A stretch of DNA of 23,094 nucleotides from the NCBI GenBank assembly GCA_023139255.1, contig JAGLNY010000191.1, forward strand, positions 1 through 23,094, given 5' to 3'. The position numbers were made by a program, and so were the translations under genes. Below, in pieces: positions 7,549 to 14,612 of the stretch. Source of the stretch: Spirochaetales bacterium. GTDB lineage: Bacteria > Spirochaetota > Spirochaetia > JABMQR01. How positions within the stretch are numbered: position 1 is the first letter of the stretch; the number at the start of each line of letters is the position of its first letter. Under the pieces are notes generated by a model. It saw only the letters and a program-made list of their open reading frames with translations. It did no database searches and was not told the DNA's origin.

Positions 7549-7947
7549 ATGGCTATAAGTGATCCTGTCGCAGATATGCTGACAAAAGTTAGAAATGCCA
7601 ACCAGGCAAAACATGAGAAAGTTGATGTGCAAACATCAAATATTAAACTCCAGATAATTAAAATCCTTAAAAATGAAGGATATATTAAGAACTTCAAGAA
7701 AGTTACCAAGAATGGATTTAATTATACTCGTATTTTCCTGAAATATGATGATACGCAAAACCCTGTACTTCATGGTATTGAACGTATCTCAAAACCGGGT
7801 CGGAGAGTCTATACCGGATATCGGAAATTACCGAGAATATATAATGGTTATGGTGTAGTTATTGTATCGACTTCTACCGGTGTCTTGTCCGGTAAGAAAG
7901 CAGCTGAAATGATGGTCGGTGGTGAACTGATCTGTTCAGTTTGGTAA
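7549..7947 (+). CDS. rpsH: 30S ribosomal protein S8
   Basis: S8 is a primary 16S rRNA-binding protein of the platform and in E. coli represses the spc operon. The 132-residue product begins MAISDPVADMLTKVRNANQA, has EGYIKNFKKV in the middle, then ISKPGRRVYTGYRKLPRIYNGYG and the signature VIVSTSTGVLSGKKAAEMMVGGELICSVW. GGAG lies ahead of the ATG. No S8-binding helix was recognised near rplE, where E. coli has its feedback site. Confidence 0.98.
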   Translation: MAISDPVADMLTKVRNANQAKHEKVDVQTSNIKLQIIKILKNEGYIKNFKKVTKNGFNYTRIFLKYDDTQNPVLHGIERISKPGRRVYTGYRKLPRIYNGYGVVIVSTSTGVLSGKKAAEMMVGGELICSVW

Positions 7948-7965
7948 GGGTGAGGGAGAGAAGTT

Positions 7966-8502
7966 ATGTCACGAATTGGTAAAATACCTATAGATCTGCC
8001 TAAAGGCGTAACAGTTAATATAACTGATTCTCTTATTACTGTTGAAGGGCCTAAGGGGAAAGAGGTACAGGATTATCAACCGCAGGTTGGTATTTCAGTT
8101 AAAGAAAATACAGTTGTTGTTACAAGAAAAAATGATTCCAAGAAAGCTCGCGCATACCATGGGTTATACAGGCAGCTTATCCGGAATATGATAATCGGTG
8201 TTACAACCGGTTTTTCCCGGACATTGCTTATCAGTGGCGTTGGGTACCGTGCGGAAATCAAAGGAAACATCCTTTTTCTTAACCTTGGATACTCAAATCC
8301 GATCGAATTTATGGTCAGTGACGATATCCAGGTAGCCTGTGATGGACAAACGAAGGTTATTGTATCAGGGATTAACAAACAGCGTGTCGGGCAGACAGCT
8401 GCTGAAATCAGATCCCTTAGACCGCCTGAGCCATACAAAGGCAAGGGTATTAAATATGATAATGAGATGATTAAGCGAAAAATTGGTAAATCAGGCGCAT
8501 AG
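7966..8502 (+). CDS. rplF: 50S ribosomal protein L6
   Basis: L6 lies near the GTPase-associated region and the sarcin-ricin loop. The 178-residue product starts MSRIGKIPIDLPKGVTVNI and has the duplicated fold with YRQLIRNMIIGVTTGFSRTLLISGVGYRA, then the C-terminal signature SLRPPEPYKGKGIKYDNEMIKRK. A long purine-rich GGGTGAGGGAGAG lies before the ATG. No irregularity was seen. Confidence 0.98.
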   Translation: MSRIGKIPIDLPKGVTVNITDSLITVEGPKGKEVQDYQPQVGISVKENTVVVTRKNDSKKARAYHGLYRQLIRNMIIGVTTGFSRTLLISGVGYRAEIKGNILFLNLGYSNPIEFMVSDDIQVACDGQTKVIVSGINKQRVGQTAAEIRSLRPPEPYKGKGIKYDNEMIKRKIGKSGA

Positions 8503-8517
8503 CAGGATGGTAAAATA

Positions 8518-8877
8518 ATGAAGCGAGTTGATGAAAAAAGAAGAAAAAGACTGAAACGAAAAGTGCATATTCGCAAACGGATCAGTGGAACTCCTGAAAG
8601 ACTGCGTATGAGTGTTTTTAAGAGTAATAAACATATGTATGTTCAGGTTGTAGATGATACTACTGGAAAAACAATAGCAACGGCAAGTAATGTCGAAACA
8701 GAGAATAGGGAACTTCGGAATACCGTTGAGAATGGAACAAAAATCGGTGAATTAATAGGAAAACGGTTGAAAGATCTGAAAGTTAAGGAAGTGGTTTTTG
8801 ACCGTAATGGATATTTGTATCATGGTATTGTTAAAAGTATAGCTGACGGTGCAAGAAAAACCGGGATTAAGTTTTAG
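8518..8877 (+). CDS. rplR: 50S ribosomal protein L18
   Basis: L18 binds 5S rRNA and anchors it to the large subunit with L5 and L25. The 119-residue product has an arginine/lysine-rich N-terminus (KRRKRLKRKVHIRKRISGT), the core ERLRMSVFKSNKHMYVQVVDD, then ATASN and the ending FDRNGYLYHGIVKSIADGARKTGIKF. AGGATGG precedes the ATG. Its stop is six bases before rpsE. Confidence 0.97.
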   Translation: MKRVDEKRRKRLKRKVHIRKRISGTPERLRMSVFKSNKHMYVQVVDDTTGKTIATASNVETENRELRNTVENGTKIGELIGKRLKDLKVKEVVFDRNGYLYHGIVKSIADGARKTGIKF

Positions 8878-8883
8878 GGGGAT

Positions 8884-9381
8884 ATGGTGGAAAATACCAG
8901 AGAACAGGAATTTGTTGAGAAACTGATAAAACTTAACAGGGTTTCTAAAGTTGTAAAAGGTGGTAGAAGATTTTCCTTTTCAGCTTTGGTTGTTGTTGGT
9001 GACCAGAAGGGTAAGGTCGGCTTTGGATTTGGTAAGGCAAATGATGTTGCTGAGGCTATTAGAAAAAGTATCGATAAAGCTAAAAAAAGCATGATTCAGG
9101 TACCGATGAAAAGAGTTACACTGCCTCATGAAATTATTGGTGAATATAAAAGTGCCAGGGTTCTGCTGAAACCTGCCGCACCGGGAACCGGGGTTATTGC
9201 CGGTGGTCCGGTACGTGCTGTGATGGATGCCTGCGGTGTGCATGATGTTCTCAGCAAATCTTTAGGCTCGAAAAATACAATAAATATTGTTAAAGCAGTA
9301 TTTAACGGGTTTGATAATCTGTTTGACGCAAAGGAACTTGCGAAAAGCAGAGGGAAAACCGTTAATGAGATGTGGGGTTAA
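8884..9381 (+). CDS. rpsE: 30S ribosomal protein S5
   Basis: S5 helps form the mRNA entry channel and acts in decoding fidelity. The 165-residue product has the double-stranded RNA-binding segment EKLIKLNRVSKVVKGGRRFSF with the spectinomycin-site loop NRVSKVVKGGR of wild-type form. It continues with KVGFGFGKANDVAEAIRKSIDKA, AAPGTGVIAGGPVRAVMDACG and SLGSKNTINIVKA. AGGGGG is just ahead of the ATG, and rpmD follows after three bases. Confidence 0.98.
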   Translation: MVENTREQEFVEKLIKLNRVSKVVKGGRRFSFSALVVVGDQKGKVGFGFGKANDVAEAIRKSIDKAKKSMIQVPMKRVTLPHEIIGEYKSARVLLKPAAPGTGVIAGGPVRAVMDACGVHDVLSKSLGSKNTINIVKAVFNGFDNLFDAKELAKSRGKTVNEMWG

Positions 9382-9384
9382 TGT

Positions 9385-9582
9385 ATGGCCAAGAAAAAAG
9401 TAAAAGTTGTACGGATTAAGCTTGTCCGCAGTTTAATAAGATCAAAACCCAATCAGCGTGGTACAGCCAAGGCACTTGGGCTTGGTAAAATCAGTAGTTC
9501 AGTAGAGAAAGAGGCAACTCCTGTTGTGCTTGGTATGATAAATACTATATCACATCTTGTTGAGGTTGAGGAGATAGACTAG
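9385..9582 (+). CDS. rpmD: 50S ribosomal protein L30
   Basis: L30 is a small peripheral protein of the large subunit. The 65-residue product contains KVVRIKLVRSLIRSKPNQRGTAKALGLGKISSSVEKE and ends ISHLVEVEEID, matching the short bacterial form; the extra C-terminal domain of the archaeal form is absent. GGGGTT in the rpsE end serves as ribosome-binding site. The stop is one base from the rplO ATG. Confidence 0.95.
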   Translation: MAKKKVKVVRIKLVRSLIRSKPNQRGTAKALGLGKISSSVEKEATPVVLGMINTISHLVEVEEID

Positions 9583-9583
9583 C

Positions 9584-10018
9584 ATGGGACAAATTAAGGC
9601 GCCCATTGGGGCAAATAAGAAAAAAACAATTGTTGGTAGAGGAACTGGTTCAAAGGGCCGTTCATCCGGCAGAGGACACGACGGACAGAATTCAAGATCC
9701 GGTGGTGGAGTTAGGCCTGGGTTTGAGGGTGGCCAGATGCCTCTTTATAGAAGGATCGCACGAAAGGGTTTTTCTAATCACCCGTTCAAGGTAGAGTATC
9801 AACCAGTTTCCCTTGAACAGATTTCGACTAACTTCATTGATGGAGATATTGTCAATCTTGAAGCTTTAAAAGTGAAAAGAATTGTTAAAGGTAAAAACGT
9901 TAGGGTTAAGATTCTTGCAAACGGTGAAATTGACAAGAAAATAAAAGTTGAAGGTCTTAAGTTATCAGAAACCGCGGCTGAGAAAATCAAGGCAGCCGGT
10001 GGTGAGATCCAGGAATAA
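9584..10018 (+). CDS. rplO: 50S ribosomal protein L15
   Basis: L15 is a late-assembly protein with a long glycine-rich N-terminal extension that reaches into 23S rRNA. In the 144-residue product this appears as KKKTIVGRGTGSKGRSSGRGHDGQNSRSGGG, then RPGFEGGQMPLYRRIARKGF. The C-terminal globular part ends KLSETAAEKIKAAGGEIQE. GAGGTTGAGGAG lies before the start, inside the rpmD end. The next gene, secY, follows after 11 bases, the usual order. Confidence 0.97.
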   Translation: MGQIKAPIGANKKKTIVGRGTGSKGRSSGRGHDGQNSRSGGGVRPGFEGGQMPLYRRIARKGFSNHPFKVEYQPVSLEQISTNFIDGDIVNLEALKVKRIVKGKNVRVKILANGEIDKKIKVEGLKLSETAAEKIKAAGGEIQE

Positions 10019-10029
10019 AGAAGGAACTA

Positions 10030-11352
10030 ATGACAAACTCCTTAATAGATGTTTTTAGGATAAAAGATTTAAGAAAAAGGATTGGGTTTACTACAGCGAT
10101 GCTTGTGCTGTTCAGGCTTGGTGTAACTTTACCGATTCCGGGGATTAATGTTAATGCATTGAGAATCTTTTATCTTACTCAGGATGCGTCGTCAACAGCG
10201 ATGGGTTTGACTGAATATTTGAATTTCTTCTCTGGAGGAGCTTTCAGGAACTTCTCGGTATTCATGCTTGGAATCATGCCTTATATTTCCACGCAGATTA
10301 TTATGCAGCTTCTTATGATTGTTTTTCCATCCTTGAAGAAACTTGCAGAAGAAGACGGCGGCAGGAAAAAGATTCAGAAAATCACACGATATGGAACGAT
10401 TTGTCTTGCGCTATTACAGTCTTATGTTGTAACGGTTTATGCTAAATCAATTCCTAATGCAATAAGTATCGATATGCTTCCGTACACCATAATTGCTATG
10501 ATTACGGTTACCTCCGGTACTATGTTTCTTGTATGGATTGGTGAACAGATTACTCAGAGGGGAATAGGAAACGGTATTTCCCTTATAATATTTGCCGGTA
10601 TTGTGGCAAGAATTCCGAATGCAATTGTGACACTTATTAAGAGTGTGCAGGCTGGTGTTCTTAATCCGGTTGTTGTTATTATTGTTTTTGCGATGTTCCT
10701 ATTAGTTGTTGCATTGGTAATATATGAGCAGCAGGGACAGAGAAAGATTCCGGTCCATTACGCTAAACGTGTTGTCGGCAGGAAAATGTATGGCTCACAA
10801 AGCACATATATTCCTTTTAAAATCAACCCGTCTGGTGTTATACCGGTAATTCTTGCATCTACTCTGCTGTCATTCCCACTGCAGATTGCAACTTCACTCG
10901 GGCCGGAAATTAACTGGCTGGCCCGATTCGCAAATTGGATGAGACCGCAGGGCATCCCCTATCTTTTTATCTACGCCTTGCTGATCATTGTCTTTGCTTT
11001 TTTCTATACCCAGGTCAGCCTGAACCCTACAGAAATTTCAAGGCAGATCAGGGAAAATGGTGGTTCAATACCTGGTATCAGGTCTGATAAGATTGAAGAT
11101 TATCTGAAACGTGTATTGAATAGAATTGTATTACCAGGATCGCTGTTTCTGGCGTTTATTGCGCTTATTCCGACACTGGTACAGAAATTTTTTAATTTTC
11201 CGGCATCTGTTGCTATGATTCTTGGCGGTACTTCGTTATTGATTATGGTAGGTGTTGATCTTGATACTATGTCACAGATTGAGGGGCATCTGAAGATGCA
11301 TCATCATGATGGTCTTGTTAAGAAGGGAAAAATTAAATCGAGGAACTTGTAA
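10030..11352 (+). CDS. secY: Preprotein translocase channel subunit SecY
   Basis: SecY is the protein-conducting pore of the inner membrane and works with SecE, SecG and SecA. The 440-residue product has ten hydrophobic segments in the standard spacing. Visible marks are RLGVTLPIPGI near TM1, the plug-region FSGGAFRNFSVFMLGIMPYISTQIIMQLL, GIGNGISLIIFAGIV, the cytoplasmic loop with YGSQSTYIPFKINPSGVIPVI, and the C5 loop with NPTEISRQIRENGGSIPGIR. The C-terminal tail reads HLKMHHHDGLVKKGKIKSRNL. AAGGA precedes the ATG. Co-transcription with ribosomal genes is universal. Downstream, adk, map and infA are absent and rpmJ follows directly. Confidence 0.98.
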   Translation: MTNSLIDVFRIKDLRKRIGFTTAMLVLFRLGVTLPIPGINVNALRIFYLTQDASSTAMGLTEYLNFFSGGAFRNFSVFMLGIMPYISTQIIMQLLMIVFPSLKKLAEEDGGRKKIQKITRYGTICLALLQSYVVTVYAKSIPNAISIDMLPYTIIAMITVTSGTMFLVWIGEQITQRGIGNGISLIIFAGIVARIPNAIVTLIKSVQAGVLNPVVVIIVFAMFLLVVALVIYEQQGQRKIPVHYAKRVVGRKMYGSQSTYIPFKINPSGVIPVILASTLLSFPLQIATSLGPEINWLARFANWMRPQGIPYLFIYALLIIVFAFFYTQVSLNPTEISRQIRENGGSIPGIRSDKIEDYLKRVLNRIVLPGSLFLAFIALIPTLVQKFFNFPASVAMILGGTSLLIMVGVDLDTMSQIEGHLKMHHHDGLVKKGKIKSRNL

Positions 11353-11362
11353 GAGGTAAAAC

Positions 11363-11476
11363 ATGAAAGTCAGAGCAAGTGTAAAACCTATTTGCGATAA
11401 ATGTAAAGTTATCCGAAGGCGCGGTGTTGTCCGGATAATTTGTGAGATTAAAAAACACAAACAGAGACAGAGGTAG
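11363..11476 (+). CDS. rpmJ: 50S ribosomal protein L36, zinc-type
   Basis: L36 is the smallest large-subunit protein, a zinc ribbon that binds 23S rRNA late in assembly. The 37-residue product reads MKVRASVKPICDKCKVIRRR at its start and carries the zinc ligands C11, C14, C27 and H32, ending HKQRQR. GAGGTAAAAC precedes the ATG. It lies ten bases after secY and 13 before rpsM. It is short enough to be missed by length-filtered gene calling, but the match to the family is complete. Confidence 0.97.
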   Translation: MKVRASVKPICDKCKVIRRRGVVRIICEIKKHKQRQR

Positions 11477-11489
11477 GAGGCCTTTATAC

Positions 11490-11855
11490 ATGGCAAGAAT
11501 TGCGGGAGTTGACCTTCCTAATAAAGCGATCAAAATTTCTTTAACCTACATCTATGGTATTGGGAGAACATCGGCTGTTAAGATTTGTAATAAAGTCGGT
11601 ATGGACCCGGATCTTAAAATGAATGAACTTACCGCTGATCAGGTAAATGAGCTTCGCAAAGTACTGGATGAAGAATACAAAGTAGAAGGCAGGCTGCGAA
11701 CAGAGGCAGCCCTGAATATTAAGAGACTTATGGATATCGGCTGTTACAGAGGACTTCGTCATAGAAGAGGTCTCCCGGTTAGAGGGCAGAGAACAAAAAC
11801 AAATGCCCGTACCAGAAAAGGTAAGAAAAAGACCGTAGCCGGTAAGAAGAAATAA
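11490..11855 (+). CDS. rpsM: 30S ribosomal protein S13
   Basis: S13 is a head protein that contacts the P-site tRNA and forms intersubunit bridges. From ATG 11490 the product has 121 residues and starts MARIAGVDLPNKAIKISLTY with YGIGRTSAVKICNKVG. The C-terminal half carries DIGCYRGLRHRRGLPVRGQRTKTNARTRKG and a lysine-rich tail. GGAGG lies nine bases upstream, at the end of rpmJ. An upstream in-frame extension to 11442 overlaps rpmJ and is not S13-like. Confidence 0.97.
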   Translation: MARIAGVDLPNKAIKISLTYIYGIGRTSAVKICNKVGMDPDLKMNELTADQVNELRKVLDEEYKVEGRLRTEAALNIKRLMDIGCYRGLRHRRGLPVRGQRTKTNARTRKGKKKTVAGKKK

Positions 11856-11868
11856 GAGGAGATAGAAA

Positions 11869-12246
11869 GTGGCGAAGGTTAAAAGAAAAACCAAAAAAAC
11901 CGTATTTGAGGCGAATGTTTACATACAAGCTACATTTAATAATACTATTGTTACAATTACTGACCTGAAGGGAAATACAGTATCATGGGCAAGTGCTGGG
12001 GGACTTGGGTTCCGGGGTGCAAAAAAATCAACACCTTATGCAGCACAGACAACAGCGGAAACAGCTGCTAAGAAGGCCATGGATTTTGGGCTTCGCGAAG
12101 TGCATGTATTTGTAAAGGGACCTGGTGTCGGTCGGGAATCTGCGATTAGATCTCTTGGTGGACTTGGATTAACTGTACGGAGTATTCGTGATGTAACACC
12201 TATTCCACATAATGGGTGCCGACCAAGAAAGAGCCGAAGGGTCTAA
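11869..12246 (+). CDS. rpsK: 30S ribosomal protein S11 (GTG start)
   Basis: S11 is a platform protein near the mRNA exit and the E-site codon. The 125-residue product has ANVYIQATFNNTIVTITDLKGN, SWASAGGLGFRGAKKSTPYAAQ and the signature VKGPGVGRESAIRSLGGLGL, ending PIPHNGCRPRKSRRV. The GTG start at 11869 is supported by GAGGAGATAG upstream and by the S11-like N-terminus; no suitable ATG is near. It lies 13 bases after rpsM. Confidence 0.97.
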   Translation: MAKVKRKTKKTVFEANVYIQATFNNTIVTITDLKGNTVSWASAGGLGFRGAKKSTPYAAQTTAETAAKKAMDFGLREVHVFVKGPGVGRESAIRSLGGLGLTVRSIRDVTPIPHNGCRPRKSRRV

Positions 12247-12261
12247 GGGAGTACGAAGAAT

Positions 12262-12897
12262 ATGGCAAGATATTTAGGGCCTAAATGCAAAACATGCAGG
12301 GCAGAAAAAACAAAACTTTTTCTCAAGGGTGAGCGGTGTAGTACTGCAAAGTGTCCAATATCCAAGAAGGCAGGACCTCCGGGAAAAGGACCAAAATCAC
12401 GGCAAAAGAAAATGTCTGATTATGGTATACAGCTGAGAGAGAAACAAAAACTCAGAAAGATTTACTGTATGTTGGAAAAACAGTTTAAAATTACGTTTGT
12501 CCAGGCTGAGAAAATAGCCGGAAAAACAGGTGAAAACCTTATTATGCTTCTTGAAAGAAGATTAGATAATGTTGTTTTCAGAATGCGTTTTGCTACATCC
12601 AGGAATCAGGCACACCAGATTGTGTCTCATGGGCATATATTAGTTAACGGAAAGCGTGTTACCATTCCTTCTTACCGAATAAAAGAGGGTGATGAAATCA
12701 GTATTGCGGAACGGTCAAAGAAGATGATTGTTATCAAGGAAAGTTTAAAAGAGTACTCAAAATCTGGTGTAGTACCCTGGATAGAATTAGATCCGGATAC
12801 TATGAAAGGAAAATTCCTTGCTGTACCGAGAAGAAGTGAAGTAACGGAACTCGCTGCTATTAACGAGCAGCTGATTGTAGAGCTCTATTCAAGATAG
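12262..12897 (+). CDS. rpsD: 30S ribosomal protein S4, zinc-binding form
   Basis: S4 nucleates 16S rRNA folding and in E. coli represses the alpha operon. The 211-residue product has an N-terminal zinc site with four cysteines (C9, C12, C26, C31) in the order MARYLGPKCKTCRAEK to CSTAKCP. The S4 RNA-binding domain shows LERRLDNVVFRMRFATSRNQ and HGHILVNGKRVTIPSYRIKEGDEI. The C-terminus ends INEQLIVELYSR. Like S14 and L36 here, it is the zinc-dependent version. Confidence 0.98.
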   Translation: MARYLGPKCKTCRAEKTKLFLKGERCSTAKCPISKKAGPPGKGPKSRQKKMSDYGIQLREKQKLRKIYCMLEKQFKITFVQAEKIAGKTGENLIMLLERRLDNVVFRMRFATSRNQAHQIVSHGHILVNGKRVTIPSYRIKEGDEISIAERSKKMIVIKESLKEYSKSGVVPWIELDPDTMKGKFLAVPRRSEVTELAAINEQLIVELYSR

Positions 12898-12905
12898 GAG
12901 AAATC

Positions 12906-13958
12906 ATGGCACGAAAGAATCTTTTAAAAGGATTTAAGAAGCCGAAAGGAATCACCTTTGAGCACAATAAAGTAGAAGAAAATTATGGAAAATTTATTGC
13001 TTACCCGTTCGAACGCGGTTATGGTACTACAATTGGAAATACTTTACGTAGAGTGCTGCTTTCCTCAATTCAGGGTTATGCCGTTACAGCTGTAAAATTT
13101 ACCTGCTATGATAGTGAGGGGAATTCTCATTTTATTTCAAGTGAGTTTGAGGCATTGATTGGTGTTGTTGAGGATACTTCTGATATTATCAGTAGATTGA
13201 AAAAACTGAAAATCAAGTTACCTGAAAATATTGAAAGCAATACACTGTTTATTGAATGTAAAGGTGAACGGGCTGTTACCGGGGCTGACCTGGAAAAAGA
13301 CGGTGTGGAAATTATTAATAATGATCTGATACTTTTCAATATGATGAGTGATGCTAACATTGATATGGAACTACAAATTGACCTTAATAGGGGATATGTG
13401 CCGGCAGAAATCAATGAAAAGTATATTGAGGAAATTGGTACTATCCCGATTGACGCAGTTTTTTCTCCTGTAACCCGCGTTAAGTTTTCCATTGAAAACA
13501 CCCGCGTTGGCCAGAGAAATGATTATGACAAGTTGGTGCTGGAAGTATATACCGATGGATCAATTGCACCGGAAAACGCACTAGCCGAGGCAGCAAAAAT
13601 TGCAAAAGATCACTTCTCAATTTTTATTAATTTTGACGAAAGCATTGTAAGCAGCCATGAAGAAATTGATGAAGAGGAAGAGAAAGTCAAAAAAATTCTT
13701 AACACTCCGGTTGAGGAACTTGAACTTTCTGTACGCTCCAGTAATTGTCTGAAGAATGCGAATATTAGGACAATTGGGGATTTAACAAAGAAAAGTGAAG
13801 ATGAAATAGCAAAAACACGGAACTTTGGGAAAAAATCCCTGACTGAAATTAAAGAGAAATTAAAAGAGTGGAACCTGAGTCTCGGTATGACTGATTACAG
13901 TGTTCTCAAAACTTCAATAAGAATACCAGGTAACAAGGAAGAAGATAATGAGGCATAA
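12906..13958 (+). CDS. rpoA: DNA-directed RNA polymerase subunit alpha
   Basis: Alpha dimerises to start RNA polymerase assembly and contacts promoter UP elements and activators. The 350-residue product has the N-terminal domain with FERGYGTTIGNTLRRVLLSSIQGYA, including the assembly region. A linker rich in Glu and Asp (HEEIDEEEEKVKK, about residues 252-264) follows. The C-terminal domain reads ELELSVRSSNCL and FGKKSLTEIKEKLKEWNLSLGM. Arg277 of VRSSN corresponds to E. coli Arg265, the main UP-element contact, and is present. GGAG precedes the ATG. The last 11 bases overlap rplQ. Confidence 0.98.
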   Translation: MARKNLLKGFKKPKGITFEHNKVEENYGKFIAYPFERGYGTTIGNTLRRVLLSSIQGYAVTAVKFTCYDSEGNSHFISSEFEALIGVVEDTSDIISRLKKLKIKLPENIESNTLFIECKGERAVTGADLEKDGVEIINNDLILFNMMSDANIDMELQIDLNRGYVPAEINEKYIEEIGTIPIDAVFSPVTRVKFSIENTRVGQRNDYDKLVLEVYTDGSIAPENALAEAAKIAKDHFSIFINFDESIVSSHEEIDEEEEKVKKILNTPVEELELSVRSSNCLKNANIRTIGDLTKKSEDEIAKTRNFGKKSLTEIKEKLKEWNLSLGMTDYSVLKTSIRIPGNKEEDNEA

Positions 13959-14466
13959 ATTTGGCTTTAACAGGCTTGATAGAAAACAGAGTCATAGAAA
14001 AGCAATGTTGCGGAATATGGTGATATCACTTTTCAAGTATGAGAGAATTGAAACAACCAAAGCGAAAGCTCTTGAAGTTAGGAAGGCAGCTGAAAAATTA
14101 ATTACCAGAGCCAAATCTGACTCAGTTCATGATAGAAGGATTGTAGCAAAGGATATTAATGATAAAGCTGTATTGAATAAATTGTTTACAGAAATATCAC
14201 CTATGTTCTCTAAGAGAAAAGGCGGCTATACCAGAATCTTGAAATTGGGTTTTCGTCAGGGTGATGCTGCTGAAATGGTTATATTAGAGTTGGTAGAAAA
14301 AACAGCCGTACCTGAAAAAACTACAAAGAAAGGGAAAGGGGCCGAGGATACGGCTACGGCCGAGGATACGACTGAAAAAGAAACTCCAGAAAAGACTCCG
14401 GAAGTCATAGAGACACCTGAGATTGAAGAAACTCCTGCTGAAGATACAGCTGAAAAGACTGATTAG
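13948..14466 (+). CDS. rplQ: 50S ribosomal protein L17 with an acidic C-terminal tail
   Basis: L17 is located near the tunnel exit. Residues 1 to about 118 are standard L17: MRHKFGFNRLDRKQSHRKAM, LRNMVISLFKYERIETTKAKA, and the end YTRILKLGFRQGDAAEMVILELV. From about residue 119 to 172 there is an added tail made almost only of Glu, Thr, Pro, Ala, Lys and Asp, with repeated TPE/ETP/AEDT units. Bacterial L17 is usually near 120 residues, so the tail is extra. It is in frame and ends at a clean stop before a terminator. The start overlaps rpoA by 11 bases with AAGGAAGAAG upstream, so translation is probably coupled. Confidence 0.96.
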   Translation: MRHKFGFNRLDRKQSHRKAMLRNMVISLFKYERIETTKAKALEVRKAAEKLITRAKSDSVHDRRIVAKDINDKAVLNKLFTEISPMFSKRKGGYTRILKLGFRQGDAAEMVILELVEKTAVPEKTTKKGKGAEDTATAEDTTEKETPEKTPEVIETPEIEETPAEDTAEKTD

Positions 14467-14489
14467 GGATATAATTTCCAGATATCACT

Positions 14490-14505
14490 GAATAATTAAT
14501 TATTC
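14490..14505. repeat. 16-bp perfect A+T-rich palindrome after rplQ
   Basis: GAATAATTAATTATTC reads the same on both strands. It lies between the rplQ stop and the terminator hairpin. It could be a protein-binding site or a chance AT-rich palindrome; nothing in the sequence decides. With no loop it is not a useful RNA hairpin. Confidence 0.4.
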
Positions 14506-14512
14506 TATAAAG

Positions 14513-14539
14513 ACCGACATAGCAATGCCGGTTTTTTTT
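14513..14539 (+). terminator. Intrinsic terminator of the ribosomal block
   Basis: ACCGACAT at 14513-14520 pairs with ATGCCGGT at 14525-14532 (seven pairs and one A-C mismatch) around an AGCA loop, followed by an uninterrupted run of eight T. It lies 47 bases past the rplQ stop and just before the rny promoter. It therefore marks the end of the S10-spc-alpha transcript. Confidence 0.88.
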
Positions 14540-14556
14540 GTATATGATGTATTTGC

Positions 14557-14585
14557 TTGACAGATGTCAGGTACTTGCATATTAT
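14557..14585 (+). promoter_or_regulatory. Sigma-70-type promoter for rny
   Basis: TTGACA at 14557-14562 matches the -35 consensus exactly. A 17-base spacer leads to TATTAT at 14580-14585, one mismatch from the -10 consensus. The expected start is near 14592, giving a leader of about 20 bases to the rny ATG with the strong ribosome-binding site AGGGGGAAG at 14601-14609. The preceding terminator supports an independent transcription unit. Confidence 0.75.
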
Positions 14586-14612
14586 TGAAAAAAATAATAC
14601 AGGGGGAAGAAT

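Noticed and set aside
8076..8576. 166-codon antisense frame across rplF/rplR
   Set aside because: It lies opposite two certain ribosomal protein genes and its product has no family features.
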